NCBI GenBank assembly: GCA_029934265.1
Contig: JAOZMN010000081.1
Span: 1 to 10,399, forward strand
Origin: Bacteroidales bacterium
Lineage (GTDB): Bacteria > Bacteroidota > Bacteroidia > Bacteroidales > JAADGE01
Direction of reading: 5' to 3'
Length of the DNA stretch: 10,399 nt
Positions 1 through 6,812 of the stretch are shown one piece after another (position 1 is the first letter of the stretch; each line of letters starts with the position of its first letter). The translations under genes and the position numbers were made by a program. The notes beneath the pieces are model-generated. The model did not search any database. It worked only from the letters and a program-made list of their open reading frames with translations, and was not told where the DNA came from.

Positions 1-1
1 T

Positions 2-604
2 CTTATCCGCTCCGGAGCAATCGCCATAGTAATAATCGACTCGGTAGCGGCACTTACTCCGAAAGCTGAAATTGAAGGTGAAATGGGCGATTCAAGAATG
101 GGACTACACGCAAGATTGATGTCGCAAGCATTAAGAAAACTGACTGCAAATATCAGTAAAACAAATACTTGTGTGATTTTTATTAATCAACTTCGAGAAA
201 AAATCGGTGTAATGTTCGGTAATCCGGAAACGACAACCGGAGGTAACGCTCTTAAATTTTATGCCTCCATTCGAGTCGATGTCCGCAGAATAGGACAAAT
301 AAAAGACGGAGAAAATATTATTGGCAATAAAACCAGAGTTAAAATCGTAAAAAATAAAGTTGCTCCGCCGTTCAAGAAGGCTGAATTTGATATAATGTAC
401 GGTTTGGGAATTTCAAAAATCGGTGAAATTGTCGATTTGGGTGTCGATTTTGATATTATCAAAAAAAGCGGTTCATGGTACAGCTACGGCGAAACTAAGC
501 TCGGACAAGGACGTGAAGCAGTCAAAAAACTCATGCTCGATAATCCGGAACTTGCCGACGAACTCGAAGCTAAAATCAGAATTGCAATTTCCGAAAAAAT
601 TTAA
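2..604 (+). CDS. recA: RecA recombinase, C-terminal part (5' end outside window)
   Basis: RecA forms ATP-dependent filaments on single-stranded DNA for strand exchange and triggers LexA/UmuD-type cleavage in the SOS response. The reading frame is open from base 2, giving about 200 visible residues; the Walker A region and roughly the first 130 residues of a ~340-residue RecA lie upstream. Seen here are the Walker B strand ending in IIDSVAALTPKAEIEGE, loop L1 (GDSRMGLHARLMSQ), loop L2 with IGVMFGNPETTTGGN, the RecA signature ALKFYASIR, and the C-terminal domain (WYSYGETKLGQGREAVKKL). The protein ends soon after this domain, without the long acidic tail of E. coli RecA, which is usual in Bacteroidota. 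One oddity is an Ala (GAIAIVIID) where most RecA proteins, including Bacteroides, have Asp just before Walker B. Identification is certain; whether the missing N-terminus is intact cannot be seen. Confidence 0.98.
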   Translation, partial: LIRSGAIAIVIIDSVAALTPKAEIEGEMGDSRMGLHARLMSQALRKLTANISKTNTCVIFINQLREKIGVMFGNPETTTGGNALKFYASIRVDVRRIGQIKDGENIIGNKTRVKIVKNKVAPPFKKAEFDIMYGLGISKIGEIVDLGVDFDIIKKSGSWYSYGETKLGQGREAVKKLMLDNPELADELEAKIRIAISEKI

Positions 605-616
605 AATATCAATAAT

Positions 617-835
617 TTGAAATTCACGAATAGTAATAAATCGTCAAAGGCACCGGAAATATTATGGCTTATAATGTCCGGTGCATCTTTGTTTGCGGCT
701 GTGCATAAAACCATAAATCACAGTTTTAAAGACAGTTTGCTTTTTTACGGCTTTGTTTTGCTTTCCGTAGGAATGTATTTTTTGAAGAAAAATGCAAGAA
801 TAAAAAGAGATAAAAATGATGATTCAATGATATAA
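617..835 (+). CDS. Small two-helix membrane protein, function unknown
   Basis: A 72-residue protein starting at a TTG codon 12 bases after the recA stop. The in-frame recA stop region precludes a much longer N-terminus, and the first internal ATG (residue 20) would cut the first membrane helix, so TTG is the most reasonable start. Two hydrophobic segments are visible, about residues 14-30 (EILWLIMSGASLFAAVH) and 40-56 (LLFYGFVLLSVGMYFL), with a polar N-terminus and a strongly basic/acidic C-terminal tail (KKNARIKRDKNDD). This suggests a helical hairpin in the inner membrane with both ends on the same side, cytoplasmic by the positive-inside rule. No catalytic motif is recognisable. It probably shares the recA transcript because no terminator or clear promoter separates them. 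I do not recognise a named family; the coding call rests on the clean membrane topology and tight spacing. Confidence 0.7.
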   Translation: MKFTNSNKSSKAPEILWLIMSGASLFAAVHKTINHSFKDSLLFYGFVLLSVGMYFLKKNARIKRDKNDDSMI

Positions 836-861
836 TAAGTAATTGACTATTTTTGATTTTA

Positions 862-904
862 TATTTTTGCTTTCGCCTGATAAATATTGATACGAATAAT
901 TTTG
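862..904 (+). promoter_or_regulatory. Candidate promoter elements upstream of holA
   Basis: Two sequences match the Bacteroidota -7 consensus TAnnTTTG exactly: TATTTTTG at 862-869 and TAATTTTG at 897-904. Neither has a good TTTG at the expected ~20-base upstream distance; the nearest are TTG at 843-845 (16-base gap) and TTTC at 871-874 (22-base gap). The 131-base gap between the small membrane gene and holA makes a promoter plausible. Such matches are not rare in AT-rich DNA, so this is weak support. Confidence 0.3.
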
Positions 905-966
905 TCATAGTACTTATTCATCAGCGATTTTTTATATCTGCCGAAAAACCATAAACCTTAATAGTT

Positions 967-1965
967 TTGACATACGAAAAAATAATAAGCGACCTTAAAA
1001 ATAAGATTTACTATCCTATTTATTTTCTTTCCGGAGAAGAGACTTATTTTATAGATAAAATTACCGATTATATAGCAAAAAATGTTCTTACCGAAGAGGA
1101 AAAAGCATTTAATCAGATTGTTATGTACGGTAAAGATACGACTATAGGAAACGTGGACAACACGGCAAAACGTTTTCCGATGATGTCAAATCATCAAGTA
1201 ATTATCGTAAAAGAAGCTCAGAACCTGAAAAAAATAGAGGATATTGTTTATTATGCTCAAAAGCCTTTGAAATCAACAATTCTTGTTTTTAATTATAAAT
1301 ATAAAACTCTCGATAAAAGAAAAAAAGTTTATAAATTACTCAAAAAAAACGGAGTCCTTTTTGAATCAAAAAAACTTTACGACAATAAAATACCTGCTTG
1401 GATATCAGACTATCTGAAAGAAAAAAAATATTCGATAGACCCTGTAGGAAGCCGACTGCTAAACGATTTTTTGGGAAACGATTTAAGTAAAATTTCCAAT
1501 GAACTCGATAAGCTTATGATTACTCTCGAAGAGGGAAGTAAAATCACGCCCGACCATATCGAGAAAAATATAGGTATCAGTAAGGATTATAATAATTTTG
1601 AACTTCAAAATGCACTGATAAAAAAAGATATACTTAAAGCAAACAGAATTATAAATTATTTCAAGAAAAACCCCAAAGATAATCCTATTGTTCTTACAAT
1701 AACGTCTTTGTTTTTTTTCTTTTCAAAAGTACTTACATATCATTATATTAAAGATAAAAATCCAAGAAATGCGGCATCAATTTTAAAAGTAAATCCTTAT
1801 TTCATAAAAGATTACGAGCTTGCCGCAAAAAAATACAATATACGCAAAACAGTATCAATAATTTCAATTCTAAGAGAGTACGATATGAAATCAAAAGGTT
1901 TCAACAACGTTTCAACAACTCACGGCGATCTGCTTTTAGAACTTATTTTTAAAATTTTACATTAA
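967..1965 (+). CDS. holA: DNA polymerase III subunit delta
   Basis: Delta subunit of the clamp loader: it binds and opens the sliding clamp DnaN so that the DnaX/HolB complex can load it on DNA. The 332-residue length fits the family. Family features seen are the N-terminal PIYFLSGEETYFIDKIT segment (about 17-33), an AAA+-like fold lacking a functional Walker A, a lid region with FLGNDLSKISNELDKL (about 168-183), the IGISKDYNNFELQNAL stretch leading into the C-terminal collar domain (about 202-217), and an all-helical C-terminus ending LLLELIFKILH. The start is TTG at 967, giving MTYEKIISDLKNKIYYP; this N-terminus is the usual one for Bacteroidota HolA, and no in-frame ATG lies nearer than residue 53, so TTG is preferred. 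No Shine-Dalgarno is visible. It stands 131 bases after the small membrane gene and 62 bases before the rhomboid gene, all on the same strand. Confidence 0.93.
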   Translation: MTYEKIISDLKNKIYYPIYFLSGEETYFIDKITDYIAKNVLTEEEKAFNQIVMYGKDTTIGNVDNTAKRFPMMSNHQVIIVKEAQNLKKIEDIVYYAQKPLKSTILVFNYKYKTLDKRKKVYKLLKKNGVLFESKKLYDNKIPAWISDYLKEKKYSIDPVGSRLLNDFLGNDLSKISNELDKLMITLEEGSKITPDHIEKNIGISKDYNNFELQNALIKKDILKANRIINYFKKNPKDNPIVLTITSLFFFFSKVLTYHYIKDKNPRNAASILKVNPYFIKDYELAAKKYNIRKTVSIISILREYDMKSKGFNNVSTTHGDLLLELIFKILH

Positions 1966-2027
1966 AAAAAAGAATAACCGGATAATAAAATTTATTCAAC
2001 CATATTTTCATTCAAAAATCAACCAAT

Positions 2028-2642
2028 ATGTTTATAACTTATTTTATCATAGCCGCAACCGGTTTAGTTTCAATTTTAGCATTCTCGAACAGGACAATAT
2101 TCGACAAACTAAAATTCAATCCTTACATGGTAACAAAAAAAAAGCAATACGAACGACTTTTCGGACACGCAATTTTACACGCCGATTGGATGCACCTTAT
2201 TGTTAATATGTATGTACTTTATGCTTTCGGAGGAATTGTTGAAGAATACTTCAGTATATATATGCCAGGAGGACGTTTTACGTATATGCTAATGTATCTG
2301 CTTGCAATACCCGCAGCGACTTTGCCGGCACTCATAAACAAAACAAACGACCACAGTTATAATTCCGTGGGAGCTTCCGGAGCCGTTGCCGCCGTACTTT
2401 TTGCAAGTATATTGGTATATCCGGGAGGAAGAATCGGTTTCCTTTTTGTCCCGATACCTATTCCCAATCCTATTTTCGGAATACTTTATTTGGCATATTC
2501 TTATATTATGAGTAAACGCTCAGGCGATAATGTTGCACACGACGCTCACTTTGCCGGAGCAGTTTTCGGATTTGCATTTCCGATAATCTTAAAACCGCAA
2601 CTAATTACATCTTTTATAAATTCATTACAAAGTATTTTTTAA
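2028..2642 (+). CDS. Rhomboid-family intramembrane serine protease
   Basis: A polytopic inner-membrane protease that cleaves transmembrane substrates within the bilayer. The 204-residue protein shows about six hydrophobic segments (roughly 1-19, 54-70, 84-104, 113-132, 136-160 and 172-190), matching the six-helix bacterial rhomboid core. The first conserved block is HADWMHLIVNMY, giving the His56/Asn60 pair equivalent to GlpG His150/Asn154 (oxyanion region). The catalytic serine is Ser117 in GASGA, and the catalytic histidine is His174 in AHDAHFAGAVFG. Both members of the dyad are present, so it should be an active protease rather than an inactive pseudo-rhomboid. Substrates cannot be predicted. 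An insertion rich in proline (VPIPIPNP, about 141-148) links the helix carrying the serine to the following one. No Shine-Dalgarno is visible before the ATG. Neighbours (holA, the LytTR gene) give no functional hint. Confidence 0.92.
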   Translation: MFITYFIIAATGLVSILAFSNRTIFDKLKFNPYMVTKKKQYERLFGHAILHADWMHLIVNMYVLYAFGGIVEEYFSIYMPGGRFTYMLMYLLAIPAATLPALINKTNDHSYNSVGASGAVAAVLFASILVYPGGRIGFLFVPIPIPNPIFGILYLAYSYIMSKRSGDNVAHDAHFAGAVFGFAFPIILKPQLITSFINSLQSIF

Positions 2643-2701
2643 CGGTATAGTGTACTCCCAATTAAAAGTCAGTTATTTCAATATTAAAACAGAGGAATTC
2701 C

Positions 2702-3562
2702 ATGGGGATGAGAAAAAGTATTCTAAAAAGAGATTTCCCGAGAATTGAAAATACAAAGCATCAAATACTTACTCCGTTTGTGTTTGCAATTTTCATATAT
2801 CTATTTTTACTTATATTTCAACCATTCGGACTATCCGAAATACAATACTATAAACCATTATATATACTCGGTTTTTTCATTATCACACTTTTGGTAATGT
2901 TGTTAACTCTTGTTTTCGCACCTAAAATATTTAAGATTTATTTTGCATCAGATACTTGGACAGTGCAAAAAGAAATAATCTTTGTCTTGATTAATATTTT
3001 ATTAATTGCTGTGCTAAATTGGTTTTACAATTCAACATTTGGTAATGATATTGTAAGCCAACCAAATTTATTATTATTTCTACTTTACACTTTTGCAGTT
3101 GGCATTATTCCTGTTGTTTTTTTAATTTTTTTTATTGAAAATTACTTATCGAAAAAAAATAGTGAAATTGCAAAAGAGCTTGCCTGTAAAATAATAAGTA
3201 CTAAAAATATAAAAAAACAAAGTATTAATATTATTTTAGAAAATGCAAAAACATTTTTTTTTGAGGATAGCAAACAATTAATATGTATTTGCTCGGAAGG
3301 AAATTATTGTAATTTGTATTATACTGAAAATGGAAAACTCAAAAAAAAACTTGTAAGAAGTTCACTTACTAATATTGAAAATCAATTAATTATTTTTGAA
3401 AACATTAAACGTTGTCATCGTTCGTATATTGTAAATTTTCATAATGTTGAAAAAATCACCGGGAATGCCCGTAGTTACAATTTACACATTACAAATTTAG
3501 ATTTCACTATACCTGTTTCTCGAAATTTCCCAAAAAGTATTATAGATAAATTTTCAAATTAG
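2702..3562 (+). CDS. Membrane-anchored LytTR-domain transcriptional regulator
   Basis: A probable one-component regulator combining a membrane module with a DNA-binding domain. Residues 1-150 hold four hydrophobic helices (about 22-42, 52-74, 91-109 and 122-148); a linker with a helical KKNSEIAKELACK stretch follows; residues ~180-285 form the LytTR domain, recognised by LICICSEGNYCNLYY, VRSSLTNIENQL, IKRCHRSYIVNFHNVEKI and the terminal TIPVSRNFPKSI. LytTR proteins bind direct repeats through beta-strand insertion in successive major grooves. There is no receiver domain and no histidine kinase nearby, so the membrane part may itself sense the signal. The likely target is the TonB-dependent receptor gene 169 bases downstream, which is preceded by suitably spaced direct repeats. 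Start choice: AGAGGA at 2691-2696 lies 5 bases before ATG 2702 and 11 before ATG 2708, favouring 2702, although GGGG directly precedes the second ATG. The linker and DNA-binding half is more AT-rich, with long A and T runs. Confidence 0.88.
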   Translation: MGMRKSILKRDFPRIENTKHQILTPFVFAIFIYLFLLIFQPFGLSEIQYYKPLYILGFFIITLLVMLLTLVFAPKIFKIYFASDTWTVQKEIIFVLINILLIAVLNWFYNSTFGNDIVSQPNLLLFLLYTFAVGIIPVVFLIFFIENYLSKKNSEIAKELACKIISTKNIKKQSINIILENAKTFFFEDSKQLICICSEGNYCNLYYTENGKLKKKLVRSSLTNIENQLIIFENIKRCHRSYIVNFHNVEKITGNARSYNLHITNLDFTIPVSRNFPKSIIDKFSN

Positions 3563-3604
3563 ATTTTTTTCAATAAATTTATATTTCCTTCCCATACCGG
3601 ATTA

Positions 3605-3634
3605 ATCCCATTTGTCCCTAAACTTATCCCATTT
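3605..3634 (+). promoter_or_regulatory. Tandem 9-bp direct repeats, candidate LytTR operator
   Basis: ATCCCATTT occurs exactly at 3605-3613 and again at 3626-3634, separated by 12 bases, so the copies start 21 bp (two helical turns) apart. Known LytTR regulators such as AgrA, VirR and ComE bind pairs of roughly 9-bp direct repeats with about 11-13 bases between them. The pair sits just downstream of a gene for a LytTR protein and about 30 bases upstream of the putative -33 element of the receptor gene, a position suited to activation. Binding is inferred; the repeat itself is seen. Confidence 0.55.
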
Positions 3635-3664
3635 ACATAATTATCTGCCGGTCAATGTCATAAA

Positions 3665-3696
3665 TTTGTATTTTGAAATTTAGTGCCGTTTATTTG
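3665..3696 (+). promoter_or_regulatory. Candidate Bacteroidota-type promoter of the TonB-dependent receptor gene
   Basis: TTTG at 3665-3668 is followed after 20 bases by TTTATTTG at 3689-3696. This resembles the Bacteroidota primary sigma consensus of TTTG near -33 and TAnnTTTG near -7, with a single mismatch in the second element and a suitable spacing. The start of transcription would fall near 3703, leaving a leader of about 30 bases before the ATG at 3732. Confidence 0.5.
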
Positions 3697-3731
3697 CAGT
3701 ATTATTTATTAATCCCTAAAATTTCATAAAA

Positions 3732-6119
3732 ATGAAAAAAACAGTTCTAATAATTTTAATTGTATTTTTTGCAGGACAAATTTTTGCACAAACCAACGAA
3801 TTTACTCAAACAATAAGAGGAGTGGTTTTAGATGTAGATACAGAAACTCCAATACCGGGAACGAAAATAATAATTGTAGGTTCAAGCCCTCTAATTGGAA
3901 CCATCACTGATTTTGACGGTGAATTTATAATCGAAAATGTAGCTGTAGGACGACAAACTATTCAGGCAAGTTATCTTGGTTATAAACCGGTCGTCATTTC
4001 AAATTTAATGCTCGTTACCGGAAGAGAAACAGTTTTGACATTAAAGTTAGAAGAAAATGTTGAAGAAATTGAAGAAATTACAGTTTCTGCCGGAACGGGA
4101 AAATCGGAAGCAAATAATGAAATGGCCATTGTAAGTGCTCGTTCGTTCAGTATAGATGAAACAGAAAGATATGCAGGAAGTTTAGGCGACCCCTCTCGAA
4201 TGGCGGCAAATTTTGCAGGAGTTATGTCGGTAAGCGACCAAAGAAATGACATTATTATAAGAGGAAATTCTCCTACAGGTTTACTTTGGCAATTAGATGG
4301 TGTTTCAATTCCTAATCCAAATCATTTTGGAGCATTAGGTACAACAGGAGGTCCTGTTAGTATGCTCAACAATAATTTACTTGATAATTCTGACTTTTTT
4401 ACAGGTGCTTTCCCTGCTGAATATGGGAATGCAACTTCCGGAGTTTTCGACCTAAAAATGAGAAACGGAAATAATAAAACACGAGAATATGTCGGACAAG
4501 TTGGATTTAACGGTTTCGAACTTGGGGCAGAAGGTCCGTTTTCTAAAAAATCAAAAGCATCATATCTCGTGAATTTCAGATATTCAACATTAGAACTTAT
4601 GACCAAAATGGGAATGGAATTTGGCACCGGTGCATCTGTTCCTCAATATAAAGACTTATCTTTTAAAATAAATGTACCTCTAAAAAAAGGTAAAATTTCA
4701 ATATTCGGAATTGGAGGTTTAAGTTATATTGAACTTCACGACCAAGGAATAGAAGAAAGCGATGCAAGTTATAATGTAGCCGGAACAAATACTGATTTTG
4801 GTTCTGATATGGCGGTAAGTGGAATTTCACACACTTATTATTTTAATGATAAAACCAGATTAATTTCAAGTATTTCGGCACAAGGAATGAGAAGTACAAC
4901 AGTTTTAGATTCTCTGGACGAGAACAGAAATCCTTATGCGTATTACAGTGGCATGGCAAATGAAACAAAATATTCCGGCAAAATAATTTTAAAAAAGAAA
5001 TTTAATGTTAGAAATAATATAAGTGTCGGAACTATTTATAATATTTATAATTTGAATATGCAAGACAGCGTAAAACGTAGCGATTCCGAAGATTTCCTTA
5101 CAAATTCCACTTCCGAATTTATGGTGCTGAACGATACAGACGGCAATTTCAATCTAATTGAAACTTTTGCTGAATGGCAACACAAATTTACTGATAATTT
5201 AACTTTTTATTCAGGTATCCATACACAAATGTCCGACCTTAATGAAGATTTTGCCGTCGAGCCTCGCATGGGATTAAAATGGAAATTAACCAACAAGCAT
5301 TCTGTGCATGTCGGTGGCGGTATGCACTCGCAACTTCAACCACATTATGTATATTTCCGAAAAACAGAACTGAAAGACGGAACTTACATAGAAACAAACA
5401 ATGATATAGGTTTTACAAAAAGCAACCAACTTGTAGCAGGCTACGATTTTAATATAACAAAAGATTTCAGGGTTAAATTTGAAACTTATTATCAAGCTCT
5501 TAATAATATTCCTGTTAGTCCGAATGAAACTTGGTATTCAATGGTTAATGAAGGTTCTAATTTTGGAGGAGGCGGAGTGGATAGCTTGTTAAACGAAGGA
5601 ACCGGTACAAATTATGGTGTAGAGCTTACGATAGAAAAATTCTTCACTAAAAATTATTATTTTTTACTGACTTCTACATTATACGAATCGAAATACAAAG
5701 GCTACGATAAAATTGAAAGAAACTCTGCTTTCAACGGAAACTATGTTTTTAATGCTCTTTTCGGATATGAATTTAATATCGGTAAAAATAGTACACTTGC
5801 CTTTAATATAAAAGGTGTTTATGCCGGAGGCAAAAGAATTATTCCTATTCTTTTGGACGAGTCTATAATTGCTCACAAAGAAATTAGAGATTACGACAAT
5901 GTTTTTAAAGAACGATATGATGATTACACAAAAATAGATTTAAGAATTTCATACAAATTGAACTGGAAAAAAATCAGTCAGGAATGGGCTTTGGACTTAC
6001 AAAATGTAAGCAATAATCAAAATATTTTTCAACAAACTTACAATGTACCCGAACAAAAAATTAAAACTGATTATCAAACCGGAATTTATCCAATGTTTTT
6101 ATACCGAATAAGATTTTGA
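3732..6119 (+). CDS. TonB-dependent outer-membrane receptor with carboxypeptidase-regulatory-like domain
   Basis: An active-transport receptor of the outer membrane energised by TonB/ExbBD. The 795-residue protein begins with a clear signal peptide (MKKTVLIILIVFFAGQIFA, cleavage likely after Ala19). Residues ~27-108 form a carboxypeptidase-D regulatory-like beta-sandwich (IRGVVLDVDTETPIPGTKI, TDFDGEFIIENV, ASYLGYKP), common on Bacteroidota receptors. A TonB-box-like stretch EEIEEITVSAG follows (111-121), then the plug domain (about 125-245) with NDIIIRGNSPTGLLWQLDGV, FFTGAFPAEYGNATSGVFDL. The rest is a beta-barrel of alternating strands ending with the terminal aromatic MFLYRIRF expected for outer-membrane insertion. 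It is shorter than SusC proteins (~1000 residues), and no SusD partner is adjacent, so a glycan-uptake role is not supported; the substrate is unknown. It is probably controlled by the LytTR protein encoded just upstream and is terminated by its own hairpin. Confidence 0.92.
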   Translation: MKKTVLIILIVFFAGQIFAQTNEFTQTIRGVVLDVDTETPIPGTKIIIVGSSPLIGTITDFDGEFIIENVAVGRQTIQASYLGYKPVVISNLMLVTGRETVLTLKLEENVEEIEEITVSAGTGKSEANNEMAIVSARSFSIDETERYAGSLGDPSRMAANFAGVMSVSDQRNDIIIRGNSPTGLLWQLDGVSIPNPNHFGALGTTGGPVSMLNNNLLDNSDFFTGAFPAEYGNATSGVFDLKMRNGNNKTREYVGQVGFNGFELGAEGPFSKKSKASYLVNFRYSTLELMTKMGMEFGTGASVPQYKDLSFKINVPLKKGKISIFGIGGLSYIELHDQGIEESDASYNVAGTNTDFGSDMAVSGISHTYYFNDKTRLISSISAQGMRSTTVLDSLDENRNPYAYYSGMANETKYSGKIILKKKFNVRNNISVGTIYNIYNLNMQDSVKRSDSEDFLTNSTSEFMVLNDTDGNFNLIETFAEWQHKFTDNLTFYSGIHTQMSDLNEDFAVEPRMGLKWKLTNKHSVHVGGGMHSQLQPHYVYFRKTELKDGTYIETNNDIGFTKSNQLVAGYDFNITKDFRVKFETYYQALNNIPVSPNETWYSMVNEGSNFGGGGVDSLLNEGTGTNYGVELTIEKFFTKNYYFLLTSTLYESKYKGYDKIERNSAFNGNYVFNALFGYEFNIGKNSTLAFNIKGVYAGGKRIIPILLDESIIAHKEIRDYDNVFKERYDDYTKIDLRISYKLNWKKISQEWALDLQNVSNNQNIFQQTYNVPEQKIKTDYQTGIYPMFLYRIRF

Positions 6120-6139
6120 TAATTATAGTGTTAAATCTT

Positions 6140-6172
6140 AAAAGACGTGCAATTAAATTGCACGTCTTTTTT
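6140..6172 (+). terminator. Rho-independent terminator after the receptor gene
   Basis: A perfect inverted repeat pairs 6140-6154 (AAAAGACGTGCAATT) with 6156-6170 (AATTGCACGTCTTTT), and the right arm runs into TTTTTT (6167-6172). In practice the central AATTAAATT would open as the loop above a GACGTGC stem. It lies 20 bases after the receptor stop and separates that gene from the hydrogenase operon. The flanking A and T runs could allow it to work in both directions. Confidence 0.9.
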
Positions 6173-6241
6173 CGTTATTTTTATTCAATCTAATTAAAGC
6201 CAAATGTCTGATTAATATCATATCAAAAAACAACTATTGTC

Positions 6242-6259
6242 ATTAAATAATCATTTAAT
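6242..6259. promoter_or_regulatory. Palindrome upstream of the hydrogenase operon, candidate operator
   Basis: ATTAAAT (6242-6248) and ATTTAAT (6253-6259) form a perfect 7-bp inverted repeat around AATC. It lies 65 bases upstream of the first hydrogenase gene, just before TAATTTTA (6266-6273), a one-mismatch version of the Bacteroidota -7 element, where a redox repressor such as Rex or a CRP/FNR-type protein could act. It does not match the Rex consensus well, and AT-only palindromes arise by chance, so the regulator is not identified. Confidence 0.3.
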
Positions 6260-6324
6260 ATGAAATAATTTTACACTATCAAAAATAAAGTAAAACGAGT
6301 GTCTTAATAAAAAATAATATAAAG

Positions 6325-6795
6325 ATGACAAAAACTAACGAATTGGTAAAAAAGCTTGTGGAAGAGCATGGCGTTGCACGCGAAAGTCTTCTTCCGGTCT
6401 TGCAAGGAATTGTAAAAGAAGAACGGTATCTTTCTAAAGAAGCGATGCGAGATGTGGCAGAACAATTAGACATTTCCGCAGCCGAAGTTTACGGAACAGC
6501 TTCTTTTTTCTCGTTTCTCGATACGGAAGAAAAAGGCAAGTACATTATCAGAGTTTGCAAGTCGATAACCTGCGACATGAAAGGCAAATGCGAGCTGGTA
6601 AGAACAATGGAAGACATCTTAAAAATTAAAGTCGGACAAACAACAGTCGGCAAACGTTTTTCGTTGTTAGAAACAAACTGCATCGGTTTATGCGACCAAG
6701 GACCGGCAATGCTTATAAACGATGATTATTACACCAAACTTACTCCGGTAAAAGTGCGTGAAATTCTTGGAGATTTAATTAGAAAAACATCTTAA
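6325..6795 (+). CDS. hydC: NuoE-like [2Fe-2S] subunit of NAD-linked [FeFe] hydrogenase (HydC/HndA type)
   Basis: A thioredoxin-fold [2Fe-2S] protein homologous to the 24-kDa (NuoE) subunit of complex I; in trimeric hydrogenases it carries electrons between the flavin subunit HydB and the catalytic HydA in the cytoplasm. The 156-residue length is typical. An N-terminal helical region (about 1-60, with LLPVLQGIVKEERYLS and ISAAEVYGTASFFSF) precedes the cluster domain. The ligands follow the NuoE pattern C-x4-C then C-x3-C: Cys78 and Cys83 in RVCKSITCDMKG, and Cys119 and Cys123 in ETNCIGLCDQGPAM; Cys89 is an extra cysteine. It is the first gene of the operon, 17 bases before hydB, and is preceded by about 150 bases of promoter region after the receptor terminator. 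Because no other Nuo genes are present and HydA follows, it is assigned to the hydrogenase rather than complex I. It could equally be annotated nuoE or hndA. Confidence 0.92.
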   Translation: MTKTNELVKKLVEEHGVARESLLPVLQGIVKEERYLSKEAMRDVAEQLDISAAEVYGTASFFSFLDTEEKGKYIIRVCKSITCDMKGKCELVRTMEDILKIKVGQTTVGKRFSLLETNCIGLCDQGPAMLINDDYYTKLTPVKVREILGDLIRKTS

Positions 6796-6800
6796 TAAAA

Positions 6801-6806
6801 AGGAGG
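6801..6806 (+). promoter_or_regulatory. Strong Shine-Dalgarno sequence before hydB
   Basis: AGGAGG at 6801-6806, six bases before the ATG at 6813, is a full anti-16S match at good spacing and fixes the hydB start. Most other starts in the window have no such element. Confidence 0.85.
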
Positions 6807-6812
6807 AAAAAA

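Noticed and set aside
3588..3596. A third CCCAT-containing copy (CTTCCCATA) next to the LytTR-type repeats
   Set aside because: It is degenerate and 16 bp from the next copy, out of helical phase with the exact pair.
4322..4627. 101-codon minus-strand frame opposite the TonB-dependent receptor
   Set aside because: Antisense of the plug domain coding sequence; composition is that of a shadow frame and no start signal is visible.
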